Positions 49,017 to 61,079 of a stretch of 64,000 bases of DNA are shown in pieces (position 1 is the first letter of the stretch; each line of letters begins with the position of its first letter). The position numbers and the translations under genes are program-made. Source of the stretch: Lepeophtheirus salmonis (Eukaryota > Arthropoda > Copepoda > Siphonostomatoida > Caligidae); assembly GCF_016086655.4 (NCBI RefSeq), contig NC_052135.2:71955702-72019701 (forward strand). Direction: 5' to 3'. Below the pieces are notes generated by a model that saw only the letters and a list, made by a program, of their open reading frames with translations, had not been told where the DNA came from and searched no databases.

Positions 49017-49926
49017 CTAGGTATGCGCCTATCAAATGAGACTTTCAGCTATTGGTCCCTAGATCTACCCAGTTAGACATTATAAGCCAGCCCAATAATC
49101 AAAAGGCTTATTTCTACATGTGTCAATAATATCAAATTCGTAGTTTGTATAGTTTCATTCAACAGTACACTTTTTTCGTTAGTAAAATTGTCTAATTTTG
49201 TGCTTACAAACTAGAATGTGAAAATATCATGGATTTTCTGTTACCAATTGAAGAAAAACGCTTCTAAAGCCATTCAAATGCTTGTGAAAACTTACCATGG
49301 ACATACTCCAAGATGTCAAAGTACCTCAGGTGGCTTAAGAAATTCCAAAATTGTGATTTTAACGTGAGATACGAAGAAAAAAGAAAAGCTTCGGAAAGAA
49401 GTCAATGATGTGTGTATCCTGGAACTAGTGTGGTGTCATATAGTATTTTCTTCTACAACCCGATCAAACCGTTCATGGTGACTGCTACCAACACGATTAG
49501 CCGATTTGAACCATGCTATACGGCAATACTGCCCAAAATATGAAGCCAGGTAATTTTCCTTGATGACAACGCACCACTGCATCTTTCTATAGCCACCCTG
49601 TTGAATCGTACACTTGGGAAACTCTTGCTCATGCAGCTTACTCAACAGACCTTGCACCTTCCAATTATCATTTGTTTGAATCGATGGGCCACGCACTAAA
49701 TAAGTTACGCTTTGATTCTTACGCTGAAGTCAAAAAATGGATCGTTGACTGGTTTGCAGCCAAAGACAAACCATTTTTGGGAAAGGCATCCATAAATTGC
49801 CTGGAAGATGGGGAAAATGTGGGGCAAGCGAAGGTGCTTACTTTAAAAATTAAATTTGTACCCACTTTTTCACAATAAACGTTCAAAAGTTTAAAAAAAA
49901 GTATCATTTCATAGGCACAAGCCTGG
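49017..49926 (+). mobile_element. Internally deleted mariner with matching terminal repeats
   Basis: A 910-bp element flanked by TA, with ~28-bp terminal inverted repeats: left 'ctaggtatgcgcctatcaaa' and right (inverted) 'ccaggcttgtgcctatgaaa', both continuing 'tga.acttt'. The + strand encodes 'KNASKAIQMLVKTYHGHTP' and 'WLKKFQNCDFNVRYEE', the first helix-turn-helix. It then resumes after the first-Asp region at 'CGVIYYFLLQPDQTVHGD', loses 'HDNARPH' to decay, and ends well preserved with 'YSTDLAPSNYHLFESMGHAL' (third catalytic Asp box) and 'RFDSYAEVKKWIVDWFAAKD'. About 110 residues are missing compared with the usual ~345. It is a mariner of the classical type (inference from these motifs). 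Confidence 0.85.
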
Positions 49927-51857
49927 TAAATAAGTCATAGAGGTTTAGTTATATCGTTGTAAAATAGTCAAAGGTAAATAAATGATCATTTGTCAACAAA
50001 ATTTGTTAAAATCATTTTTCTTCCATCCCTTTTTCCAATTTTTCTTCTCCAAAAATATATTTTCTTAAAATTATTTATCTCTCTAAAATTTGATTTGCCG
50101 TAAAATGAATGTTTTTATTAAGCAAAATATCTTCCAGAATGTTATCTTTCTTTGAAAAAACGTATCTGATACTTCAGCAAACCTGTTTTTTTCTGGTCCA
50201 TATCATTGCATTCTTGTTATAACTTTTCTACATTTATGCATTTTTGCCTATATGTACCTGAAATAGAAATCTGTTAGTGAATGCGTAAGTGCTCAGGCGT
50301 ATTAATGTATCATATACACTAGCATTCAAAAATATTCAAATAGATATAAACATATGATTTATTTTATTTCATTATTGTTTAATCAAATACAAATAGAATT
50401 CAGAGATTTTTAATTTAATATTTGTTTGTCCTTTAATTTGTAGGTCACATATAAAGTGATTATCAAACTTGAAAAAAATGCATTTTGTTTATCACAAAAG
50501 TTAAACATCACCGAGATTAACAAGAGTATTTATATATATATATATTTTTTTTTTTGGTTAAAATAATTTTTTTATTCTACAATACAAACAGTGAAAATAA
50601 TGAATACACATTAAGATAAAAGTAGATCTTATATATAAAAATTAACCGGAAAATTGCGTTAAAAAAAACATAAATGAACATTATAGTTCATATTTAATGT
50701 CCTAAAGTAAAATAACATGATATAATAAAAAAATTTAAACATCAGCTAAGGTTAATAAAAACGATGATGTCTTCTTATTAATGACTTGATGAGCTTAAAA
50801 AATTGCACAGACCTCGAAGGAACAAATTTGTTGATATTTCCAGCCCATACTCACAATGAAGATGATGACAGAGGGATTTTGATAGAAAGTGCTGAGTATC
50901 GAGAAGCTGCGCTTATCATTATAGCTCTTAATTCTTATGCAGAGTCAATAGTTAACTTTTAGCAATCAATCATTTAATACCTAGAGCAAACTCCACGGCT
51001 TTGTGAACAGGAGAAGTATTAGGGTAGAGTTGAACATAAGTTATATTTTTTGCTGAACTATAATTCTCCCATTAAGCCTACTTGAATAAATTTCGATTTT
51101 TTTAACAAAGTTAGTGAATAGGAGTAAAACATTACTTAAATTATAAAAATAATTTAATTTACTCTGCGTTAGTAAATTTCTTTTTATAACACAGTTAGTA
51201 AACTGTGTAAAAAAAGAAAACCACAAAAATATTACGTCAATATGTATTTATCAACAATTGAAAGATTATAGTATATAGGTCATTTTGTATAATTTATAAC
51301 AATTTCATGCATGTTGAACTCATAAATACCAATTAAAATTCTAAAAATACTTTTATGAATATAAGGGCATGCCTTCATACTATAAACAATAATTTCAGCG
51401 AGGTTCATTTTAGCAAAAGTCAAAAAGACCATAATTAATTGGGTAAGATTATTTCTAGCGTCGTTCATTTGAGCAATACTTTCTTATAGTAAACATTATA
51501 AAAAAGATAAAAATATTTTATATCTCAAATTATTAGTTGTTAGATTATTTGGAGAATTTTTTTTTTTTTTTTTTTTAATTCAATGTGAATAATTAATTAG
51601 TGATATTTAACGAAGATGAAAAAAATAATCTGCATTTTATACTGGTGGGACTAAAGCAAATGCTTTATTTCTATAATACACTTAAAATAAACTGCAAAAG
51701 AGGACATTATACTTAATTTTTTTTTTTTTAAACAACGTGAAGACTCGAAGTCGTCTAGCCTCAGTTCTAAAAGTTTGAAAATTTTGTAAGTGCACCATTT
51801 AAAAGAACTAATGAAAAGCTATAATTTGATATATCTTTTGTTTTTATGCGATAAAAA
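49927..51857. other. AT-rich stretch; one small clean ORF
   Basis: Simple tracts include (TA)n plus poly-T at 50531-50557, T22 at 51558-51579 and T-runs near 51720. Apart from the small frame at 50789-50962, nothing is supported. Confidence 0.45.
50789..50962 (+). CDS. Small unrecognised ORF or exon
   Basis: A 57-codon frame from ATG to TAG with balanced composition for this AT-rich DNA: 'MSLKNCTDLEGTNLLIFPAH', then 'NEDDDRGILIESAEYREAAL' and 'IIIALNSYAESIVNF'. It is open for a further 21 bases upstream. The peptide looks like part of a folded protein with an acidic loop and a helix, but no family was recognised. It could be a terminal exon or a fragment of a mobile-element protein. No convincing splice acceptor or poly(A) signal was assigned. 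Confidence 0.3.
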   Translation: MSLKNCTDLEGTNLLIFPAHTHNEDDDRGILIESAEYREAALIIIALNSYAESIVNF

Positions 51858-52567
51858 ATGGCCGAGCAACAAGCAAAAAGGCAGAGGGCATGGGATCATT
51901 TCCATACACAAGACAAGGAGATATTCACAGTGGACGTTGTTCTGAACAGAAGAAATGATATCTTCTTGGGTGAATTAAGAGCTCAGATCGAGGGATTTTC
52001 GGGGCCCAACATTAATTTCAGACCATGGTCCTCTGTGCTGGGTTGTCCGACGACAGCAAAATGTCTCCCTACTTGAAAAAGGGAACACGGACGTCTACTT
52101 TATGGTTTTCTTTTACCATATCTTGCCATGGTTAAAGCACTTTCTATGTTTGAACCACCATTTGTTTTCCCAAAAAGGTGCCCCGGAAACCCGTCTAAGA
52201 AGGTGCAGAAATTCTGCATGGAGAAAATGGCTTTCTTCACGCCGACAGACTTCTAGCCTTTGTGCTCAACCAACCTCAACCCCTGGAATTCGCTGTTTGT
52301 TGGGTCTTCATGACTTCTCACCAAAATATCAATACCCTGAAGGCTGTGATCACGAAGGAGTGGAACAACTTGTCGTGATACTTCATCAAAGCCAGTTGTG
52401 CTTCTTTTTGTCCCTGTATTGAACCCATTATTCAGAATGGAGGAGGTATAAAAAAAAAGAGTCTAGAAGATTGTTTAATTACCAACTTTTACTTCAACGG
52501 TTTGCCATAAAATGACAAAAATTAAAATATGTATTAAACTTTTTTAACTTTTGAGTCCTTACCCTGA
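51858..52567 (+). mobile_element. Mariner-type transposase catalytic-domain relic
   Basis: Starts within the transposase, with no helix-turn-helix. It shows 'TQDKEIFTVDVVLNRRNDIF' (the 'FSDEK.FTVD' box; first Asp kept, following Glu and Lys changed). In the next frames come 'YGFLLPYLAMVKALSMFE', 'FVFPKRCPGN' (where 'FQQDGAPAH' is expected, so second Asp lost), 'KVQKFCMEKMAFFTPTDF' and 'STNLNPWN' (third Asp changed to Asn). The right end 'aacttttgagtccttaccct' with TA near 52568 is a typical Tc1/mariner tip. The left end is missing. It is inactive: two of three catalytic Asp are lost. Confidence 0.75.
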
Positions 52568-52569
52568 AT

Positions 52570-54234
52570 ATACATACAAATATTTTAATTTATATAGTTA
52601 CCTTTAAATGTATTACATTTATGAAAGACATTACCTTCCAAGGCAACATATTTGTTATCATTGTATATGGTAAAAAAAATAGAAAATCGGATAGTGTAGA
52701 GTGTATTAAAAAATACCAAAGAACTTTGTAAAGGGGATATTTATAGTTGATTTTGTCCTTTAAGAATGCTGAATATTTCTACATTCAATGAGGCTGACAG
52801 AGTGATGAAAGAGAACCCAAAAATATCCGTCCAAACTCCCTATGAAGCCTTCTCTTAAAAAGAAAAACATACATATTGCATTGAATTAATTCAAAAATGA
52901 TTCATGAATCAATGTTTACTCTCATAACATTGGACAACAAAAATTATCTAAGAATGCACATCCTTTTTAACGATCATACTCCAAGAGGACCCATCGATAC
53001 AAATGTATGAATGCCATCTCACTCAATATGTTTTGTAAATTCACCATTCTACAGAAGCTTACGGACTTGATACGAAATCCAATATGAGCCTCTGTTGATT
53101 ATGTTTGACTTTTACCATTTATTTTTGAACACTTCTCTGCTGATTCAGGACGTTTAATAATGATGTAATGTACCTTTTAATGTTTACTATATGATAAAGT
53201 TACTGAAATGAAAGACACTACATAAAAGCTTGCCCAAATAAATACTTGATCAAATGAATGTTTCTAAGATAACACTCGCTGAAAGTGTGCAGCTCAAATG
53301 CACGGAGGCGGATGTAAGCTATAAAAATAAAAAATACATATTTATTACTAATTACTCTTAAATTTGGGGTTGAAACAAGGTATAATTGTTTATTCTTAAA
53401 TTAAAAACAGTGAATTTTGATTATTGATAAACATTAATATGGTTTTTTGTAAAACAAGTTATTGTTAATAGAGTTTTTGATAAGATTACGTAAATTTTAT
53501 ACAATATTAGCTATTTTATAGCTACTGTTCTACGTTTCAGTAATTAAGAAAAAGCAGAATCCCAGAAATCAAAAGCAAAAACAAAGAAACGATTGCTATG
53601 TTAATTAAATTAACTAAACCTAGATTAAAAATTGCTAAATAAATCAATTAATCCTAAACAATTACCACAATAAATAAATAATGCATATTATGTGATTGAA
53701 TCTTTTAAGAGTATACTTAATTTTTTTGGCGATAAAATGTAAATTCAAAGGAATGAGAAGTATTTTAACAATCTATGAATGTGTCATATCCCAATTCACT
53801 AAATGAGGGTTAAATAAAAGACAGTTGACATATCTACATGTAAATTAGTCTGACTACTTTAGAATAATTGAATGTGTTTAAGTAATCGGAAGAAACAGCT
53901 TTTTATATACAAAATCCTTAAAATATATTAGTTTGCAATCTAAGCAAGTTAAACATTAATTTAATATGGGACATCATATATGAAATATCATTTCATATTA
54001 CATTTATAGCAATGCGTGAAGATTTAGTATTATGCATTGTCTAGCGAGAGTTTTTTTTTGTATTTGGAAGTCTCACAGTGTTTTGGTTTTGGATAGCTGT
54101 TATTACTACTCTTTAATTCTGGAGAAGATAACCTCAAAGTATAAAATAACAATCTGTGCGTGTGTCTATGAAATGTGGAGAGTAAAACTGAAGATTATTC
54201 GGTAAAATATAAGTATAATTTAAGTGTACATTGG
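52570..54234. other. AT-rich stretch without recognised genes
   Basis: Holds one R2 motif copy at 53785-53822. Otherwise unassigned. Confidence 0.45.
53785..53822 (+). repeat. R2 terminal motif copy
   Basis: 'catatcccaattcactaaat' followed by 'gagggttaaa', matching the other three copies. Confidence 0.5.
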
Positions 54235-54375
54235 AGTAATTCCTGCCTACGTCCTTCTTCAATGTGAAGTAAGATTTAAATTTCAGTTGGTCTCTTATTG
54301 CTTCTTGAAGCTAACCTAATAAAACGTCGAAGAAGCCAACTTACTCTCCTTTGATGGATTCATTAATTTGCTAGA
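54235..54375 (-). repeat. Dispersed repeat R1, partial reverse copy
   Basis: 'ggtctcttattgcttcttga', 'gctaacctaataaaacgtcg' and 'tactctcctttgatggattc' match the reverse copies at 2.74-2.93 and 25.05-25.15 kb. Confidence 0.55.
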
Positions 54376-54662
54376 GTTGCAATGTTATTTGTCGATTTAT
54401 TTTTATTAAAAATCAAAATAACCAACATATAATTTTATTTATATTTACGCTCACAAGGATTTATATAGTTTTATTTTCAATTATTACGCATAAAACAGTA
54501 AAAGTATTGGGTCTAAAAGTAAACAAAGCAAGTAGAAAAAATAAACATTTAATATATTTCAATCTTGCACGGAAACGACTTATCTTCTTAGTATCCATCA
54601 TAAGTTCGTTAAATCCTAAAAAAAAAAAAGTTACACGAACATAATTCAACATTTTTCTAAGT

Positions 54663-54706
54663 ATGAGGGTATATAATATCCGAGTTCACTAACACAGGGT
54701 TAAACA
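54663..54706 (+). repeat. R2 terminal motif copy
   Basis: 'gagggtatataatatccgag', then 'ttcactaacacagggttaaa'. It lies 850 bases from the 53.79 kb copy in the same orientation. Confidence 0.55.
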
Positions 54707-55139
54707 TAAATGTCTTTTCGAAAAAGGGGAATACTTTTATGTAAGTAAATATGTTCATTTTTGTATCTTTAGGATTAAAGCCTCATATTTTTTTTGGCAG
54801 GTATGTCAAAAAAAATTACTTTACGTTTCATTTGATCAAGAATGTAGTCACTAATAACATTTCCCTTTTCCCTGTCAAAAAAAATTCTTTATATTCTTTG
54901 ATTACTTTTAGCTTATAAGAGTAATGTTCAGTATTCTATTCAGAAGACATAACAAAACTGAAACAAGCGAATAAAAGAATAACCTATGTTAGAAACAATT
55001 CACAATATAAGCACTAACAGTCTCCATCGTAAGACTATTTTTTTTAAATGCTTTGTTAGACTATACAACTTTAAAAAAATATTTATATTTTACTGAGATC
55101 GAGGATTAATGCCGATTAACACCATTACCATATTTACAC

Positions 55140-57300
55140 CTTGATCCATTGATCCAGAGGTGTCCGAAACGATCAAAGAGAAAGCAGCATATCTTCTAAT
55201 ACCTGAGATGATAACATTTCTTATCATCTCAGCAGGTAAGGGCTTATTATTCGTAAATTAGTTTGCAATTAAAGCTTAGGAAATCAACAACGCTAATTTC
55301 AACGCATTCAACTTTCTTGGGCATCCGTATCGTTTTGAAAGTCCAAATAAAACCATTGCTTTTGTGAATTTTGATTTTGGTCAGCCAGTCTCTTTATATT
55401 TTTTGCGTTAGAAGACTGAGACAATCCGCAAAAGCATATATAGATGAGTTATTTCTCCAAAGAGTTGGACGTTTCTTGTAGTATGTATGAATGGCCATTC
55501 TTTTTCTATTAGTCATCTATAAGCGCTCAATATGTCTGTTTTTTCTGAGAATATAGAGGAACTTTTGAGTAAAATCATATTTCTTCTAATTGACTTCATT
55601 GTTTCAAAAGTTCGTCAGCATATCAAAGGCCTTTTGGATGTGCTGGGATCGCCGAAAATCCAGGATTTTGTCATCTGAACGTATATTTTGATAAATTTTT
55701 CAATCTACGTTGAACAGCTACGTAGACACAAGGCCACTCTTTCTCTACTCCTTTTCTATTTTCAAAAATGCCTTTTGATTCCCATACCTCAAAATGGTAC
55801 ATGAACATATTAAGATTACTCTAACCATTCTTATTATAAAATCGTCGAATCCTGTCTGATATAGCGAACGAATGATACACTCTTGACATAGTGTGGCAAA
55901 GGCTTTGGCAAAATTTATGCGAACACATTGATGTTACTCGATTGTTCGAGGAAGTTTTATACGGAAAAGGGAATTTTGTCGATAAATTTAACAATAACAA
56001 ATCTGGGAGGGGTTGATATATGTGACTGGCATACTACTGAATTTGTTAGTCAATACACAGGAGAAAATTTTGTATATAGAATTCTAGAAAGTTAACTGTC
56101 GGTAGTTCTTTAGGTATCCAGAATCCTTGAAAGAAAAAAGGAGAAAAAGCCAAGGAAAATTACTCTTTCATAAAATAAAATAAAACAGGTATCAAGAAGT
56201 CAGCGTATTTTTTTGAAATTAGAACGTAAAGCCAAATAGCCAAGGGAATTTATTAAGCTTAGCATTTTTAATATTTAAATCTCAAAGTGAGTCAAATATT
56301 TTTCAGTAAGATCTCTGCCTACTACTGATATCTCAGCATCCTCGTTTGGTTCACACCTTCAGAACTCACAAAATGAAGCTGTATTCGTCTGGCATATCCT
56401 GCATCTAATATCCTTTTGGCAATCATAACAAGAGTAGAGCTTAGAATAGAATTAATTGTTCTCAAGTCAGATGGATTTTGGGTCAAATGATTTCATGCTA
56501 TTATCTTCATATAACCTAATGGTTTTTTTATAGTACTATCATTTTCTTTCCGCATACAATGCAGTTTGTAATAAATCATGCTCTCAATAATTGACATTCC
56601 CACTCTTTATTTAAGATCGTTTTACACATAAATTACGTTTAAATGGCTTTGTTTTTTCGTCAGTAAGAATGCTCATGGAAATGAGTTCGATTTTGTTAAG
56701 ATATTCCCTCTCTCTTTTGGCAACAACAGATCCTTTTCTTATGCACAAAACTTTTATCCTATATGGCATTGATTGTACAAGCAAAAACACATCACCTTCA
56801 TACTATAGGTTTTGGGTTAAGTCCAGAATTATGCTTACAATCCTTTCATTAACTTGGGGATCATCAATGGTGCTGGATTTAAGTATCAACTGCTATTTAT
56901 GTCTAATTTCCTTTAATTGGGGTTTTAATAATAATGGAATTACCTAGTGATCTGAAAGTTTTGCATCCATTACGTTCCACGAATTTATTGCATCTCCTAC
57001 AAAGAGGAATTTGATTCTTTGCAATCTTAGAGTTCCTATTTTCAATTAAAACCAAAGGACCATAATTTAGTACTTTTGTAGATCGAGGAAGCTTGCTGCC
57101 TTGCTTGTTGTGTCTATGGTCCTTTTCTTCACGTTAAAGACTCCTTCAATGAGACAATTAGAGTTACCTTTAGAAGTCTGAGTAGTCAAAGATCAATTAA
57201 AAGTTAAAGGTAAAAAATTTTCATTGACATTTCTTCTTACACTGTAGTATTGAAATTTTTAGTGTAGAGCTGACTTAACTTGTAAAGTTACACCACGTTT
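55140..57300 (-). pseudogene. Decayed coding-like region, unidentified
   Basis: On the minus strand long protein-like stretches alternate with stops. About 57070-56900 reads 'YGPLVLIENRNSKIAKNQIP', 'LCRRCNKFVERNGCKTF'. About 56950-56300 reads 'SSTIDDPQVNERIVSIILDL', 'SMPYRIKVLCIRKGSVVAKR' and 'SDLRTINSILSSTLVMIAKR'. About 55900-55300 reads 'MTKSWIFGDPSTSKRPLI' and 'AYR.LIEKEWPFIHTTRNVQ'. The run is too long and too amino-acid-like to be chance, and GC is raised. I could not match it to an RT, integrase or transposase family, so it may be an unfamiliar retroelement or another large element. Confidence 0.35.
55200..55238. repeat. Perfect 12-bp hairpin
   Basis: CTGAGATGATAA, loop CATTTC, TTATCATCTCAG. 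The stem extends to about 17 bp across one bulge (TACCT / AGGTA). It lies just after a hAT-like 'ccagaggtgtccgaaac' at 55153. Confidence 0.75.
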
Positions 57301-59999
57301 GAGGTTCTGATTCTTACCATTGAAGGACGAGAACGAGAAGTTAACTGGTGGAATTGAGTTATGATTCTCCAAATTACTTCTTGTATCACAATTTATGACA
57401 ATGTCGAGTAAATTAGCATATTTTATTAGTCTAGCTACGTCATATTTACATATCAAACATTGTATAGAGTTAACATTCAATGAAAAGAATGATTTGGTTA
57501 TTTTTTTGAATAGGTTAATTTGGTTGGGAAGAAGTTTTAGCATCAGTAGTACCATAATAATTTATTTTTTTTCCAAATAATTATTGCATTTTTGGTTGGG
57601 ATTGAAAAAAAGAATAAGAAAAATGTCATCTACCTTATATACAAAAGTACTATTTGTTAATACTTGGTCCAAGGTGAATTTCTTTTTTTAGCTTCAGTCC
57701 TCTGTGAATCTTGCTACATTAAAATGGACTCATATTTTGGTGCAGATCGTAATCTCAAACCATAGTTTAAAATGCAATAGTTTTTAAATCGTTGACTGTA
57801 TTTTCAGTATCATATTTTTTTTCTTTATTTTGAGTTATGAGTTGTTCAAGCGATAATTTTCGTACTAATAATTTTTATCAAAGGTAAAAAAAAGTACAAA
57901 GAATGTAATTATGAATGTTTATGTAAAAAATGAAGTAGCTAAGAGAAAATGGCTACATCATACATTTTCACTAATAAATGGTGTTCCCTTTGTAGTTCAG
58001 AAATCGAAACTTAAAAGTTTATATTTCATGATTGTCCAAGAGTATCCCATATTGTAGCTTCAGCCTTTGGGTTTCTAGAAGAAGCAATGGTGTCCAATCT
58101 AAATAGATGAACTACTGGTAATATCGTCCCCCAGACAAAAAACAAAAACACTTTCAACGAGAAGCAGTTATTACAAAACTATAATAGTTCAGTTATACGG
58201 CCAGGTTAGGCAATTTCATCATAACATGTGTCTGGATAAAATCATATTCAGTTTAATCTTCATTTAATACACAATTTAAAAGAATGTATCTCACTGAGTT
58301 TAGATAGAGTATACTAACTTACCAGTGAATTCACTTATCTAGGGTGAGATTCAAGAGGGCTCGTGTTTCATAGGTTAAATTAAATCAATGAGAAGAATTT
58401 CCGCTTCGTGACGACAAAAGAGAGCTGATACTACGGTATACTTCATAATATATTGAGTGAGGAGAAGAAAAGGAAGGGAAGAAAAGAAATGAAAAAATAA
58501 AAAAGATACAGGAAAAATCTGTCAAGTCCAATATAATGATATTTCAATGCCCATTTAGTATATACAATGTTTAATAAAATTATATGAATAAGTTTTAGAA
58601 TAAAGATGTTTATTTATTAAATAAAAAAAGTTCCTCAAAGAAAAATATTCTGTCATAGAAAGTTCGATAAATACTCTATATATCATTTATGGAAAAAAGC
58701 ACGCTACAAATTTAAAAAAAGGCTATTTAACATAACATATTATAAAACGCTTATAGTTATTAAAAATACATATCTTTTTGTTAAGTATTGATATATCACA
58801 ATACAAACTTTGGATGCATTTCTTGAAGTAAATATATTAATTTGCTCCTAATTTATGACAGTAGTTGTTGTAGATTTTGTTATTAAAATTGTATCAAGTA
58901 TCAATGCTGTCCTAAGATACACTTAAAATAATTGGTTGTCGTACATCCACTCATACTGGCATACTTTGTTGAATTAATGCAGAATGTAATTAAAAACAAA
59001 AGTATTTTTACTCATGAATGAGGGAAATCGAATAGACTGAAAACAGTATAAGGTCATTGATTGACAAGGAGTGAGACCTATGTTTATTTTATTTATCTCA
59101 CAACCTCTGGCATCTAGTTTGATGAAACGCCTTCCTCTCAAAGATTATTTAACCCACGTGTCTTCTCACGGATGAAATTGATCCGTTTTCAATTATAAAA
59201 TTAAAAAATACCTGTTATTGATATTTTTCAGACCATAAATTTCATTACTTTTTCTAAATTGACCTTATCATTAGGCAATTTAAAAAAAAATTGGTTGAAT
59301 AAATATTTGGTAAAAATAACTCTATTATAGACACAGTTTGATTAATTATTTTGACCCCAGTCATTATACATGATGTATTTTGTTAGAAAAATTAAATGTA
59401 AACATATGAAAACCATGAAATATCACTAAATATGACAATTTTCGATCTATAATAGGGCACTGTTAGTGAGAAACAATAAATTTAGATCTACAACGATTTA
59501 TAAAGGCAGTATTTATTTACATTAACTTCACCAAAAATGCCAAAAATGTTGCAAAAAAAACAACAACACATGTCTATGCATTAGTCTTAAGCAAAATAAT
59601 CCCAAATAAATATATAAAGTAACATAGATATTTATTTTTTGTTGAGAAAATACAAGAATAAGAAGTTGTTGAAATTAAAAATAGAATTCAAAAGTGACTT
59701 GCTAAAATATTATTGATAATAATTCAGGATCAACAATTTGACAAAGAAAAGAGAAAAAAATTATTTTAGAAATTACATTCCAGGACTTTAAACATCTTCA
59801 ATGGGAAAACTCCTTCATTTTCTCCAAAACTGTAAGATGGAATGGTCCTCATTGTCACAAAATGAAAACAAATGAGGAACAGCTAAGAACAAAAAGTAAT
59901 TACTAATGCACCAAAATGTATTTCAAATCACAATAAGATATCCTTTCATCGTTTTTTTTTTATTAACCACTCCAAAGAACAGAAGTGAAATTATTTTGA
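57301..59999. other. AT-rich stretch without recognised genes
   Basis: Opposing open frames at 57259-57555 and 57395-57580 overlap and neither is recognised. The rest is simple AT-rich sequence. Confidence 0.4.
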
Positions 60000-60665
60000 A
60001 GGTTTTGCAGATGCCTTGGCACCGACTGCAGAGGTAGTCCTCAGTCATGTTGTCCCAGTGCTGGCTGACAGTGGCTTTGAAGGTCTCAGTGTTTGATAAA
60101 AGACACTGCAGGCCTTCCCCTCGACATGCACTAAAAATATTTAGTCGAGGGAGTTGGTATCAGGGCTGTGGGGGGCAAAAGTGACAAAATAGAGTTCAAA
60201 TGAACTCAAAAGACTCATCCAGAAGATCATTAGAACGAAAGAGATAAGTTTATTTCATTGCTGGTGTAAAAAGTTGCCTCTTCAACCTTACAAATTTTTT
60301 TCCACTTGTTTTTCTGATAACTCTCCGGATAGTCCGGCTTAAAATCCATATATTTCTTGCATGGTACCTCATGGACTTGAGGAGATTGTCATGGGTTGTT
60401 TACTTTGACTCCTTTGGATAAAGATTTTGATCTTTTTGATAATACCCTTCCTCTACTCAAACGTTTTGGACATGCTAACAGCATAGACCTTGGCCCAACT
60501 GCTTGGAGTGCGCAAATTATACATTCAAGTGGCATTTTCTCGTCTTGTACGTTAGCTAGAAAGGTCAGTTTTTTTGTAACTAACTGTTCATGCTGTATTA
60601 TATGGAAATATAAATTAATTTTAATCAATATTATTAGTAATGATCAGATTTAATTGACTACTCGT
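60000..60665 (-). mobile_element. Deleted mariner family copy 4 (non-autonomous)
   Basis: The right end 'atcagatttaattgactact', 'cgt' with TA matches the family tip. On the minus strand an N-terminal helix-turn-helix part (60550-60290) leads to 'NDLLDESFEFI' near 60205. It then jumps directly to 'PHSPDTNSLD' (60150-60180; third-Asp box) and a C-terminus 'NTETFKATVSQHWDNMTEDY'-like, ending near 60010. The junction falls at the same place as in copies 1-3. The left terminal repeat was not found, so this end is probably truncated. The opposing open frames at 60389-60653 are accidental. Confidence 0.75.
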
Positions 60666-61075
60666 TATATGCATATTTTGAAAAACATGTTTATGATTGA
60701 CTGACCTTCAATATTTACTGAGCTGTTGATAAATCTTTGTGATGAGGCATTATTTATTCTTTTGGAAGTAGAGAGTAGAAAGTCTTCTTAATACAATTCA
60801 TCGAATACGAAAATAAAGTTTTTTAGGTGACATGGATTTATATTAGATATTTTTATAATCCTTTTACATTTAAAATTAATACGTATTTAAATGACACATT
60901 AGCTAATAGTTTGTTAATTAATGATATATTTTATCATTTATCTCATACATCAAATATACACGTTGTTTGAATGGATATTTTTCCAAGCAAGTCATTTTAC
61001 CTTTTAAGACAATGAGTGTGCACAAAAAGTAATGACAATACAAGGATTAAATTGTAAGAGTTTCCCCCCCCCCTC
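60666..61075. other. AT-rich gap between mariner copy and LINE
   Basis: Ends in a C10 run at 61064-61073, which is a G10 run just past the 3' end of the minus-strand LINE. Otherwise nothing is supported. Confidence 0.5.
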
Positions 61076-61079
61076 CATT

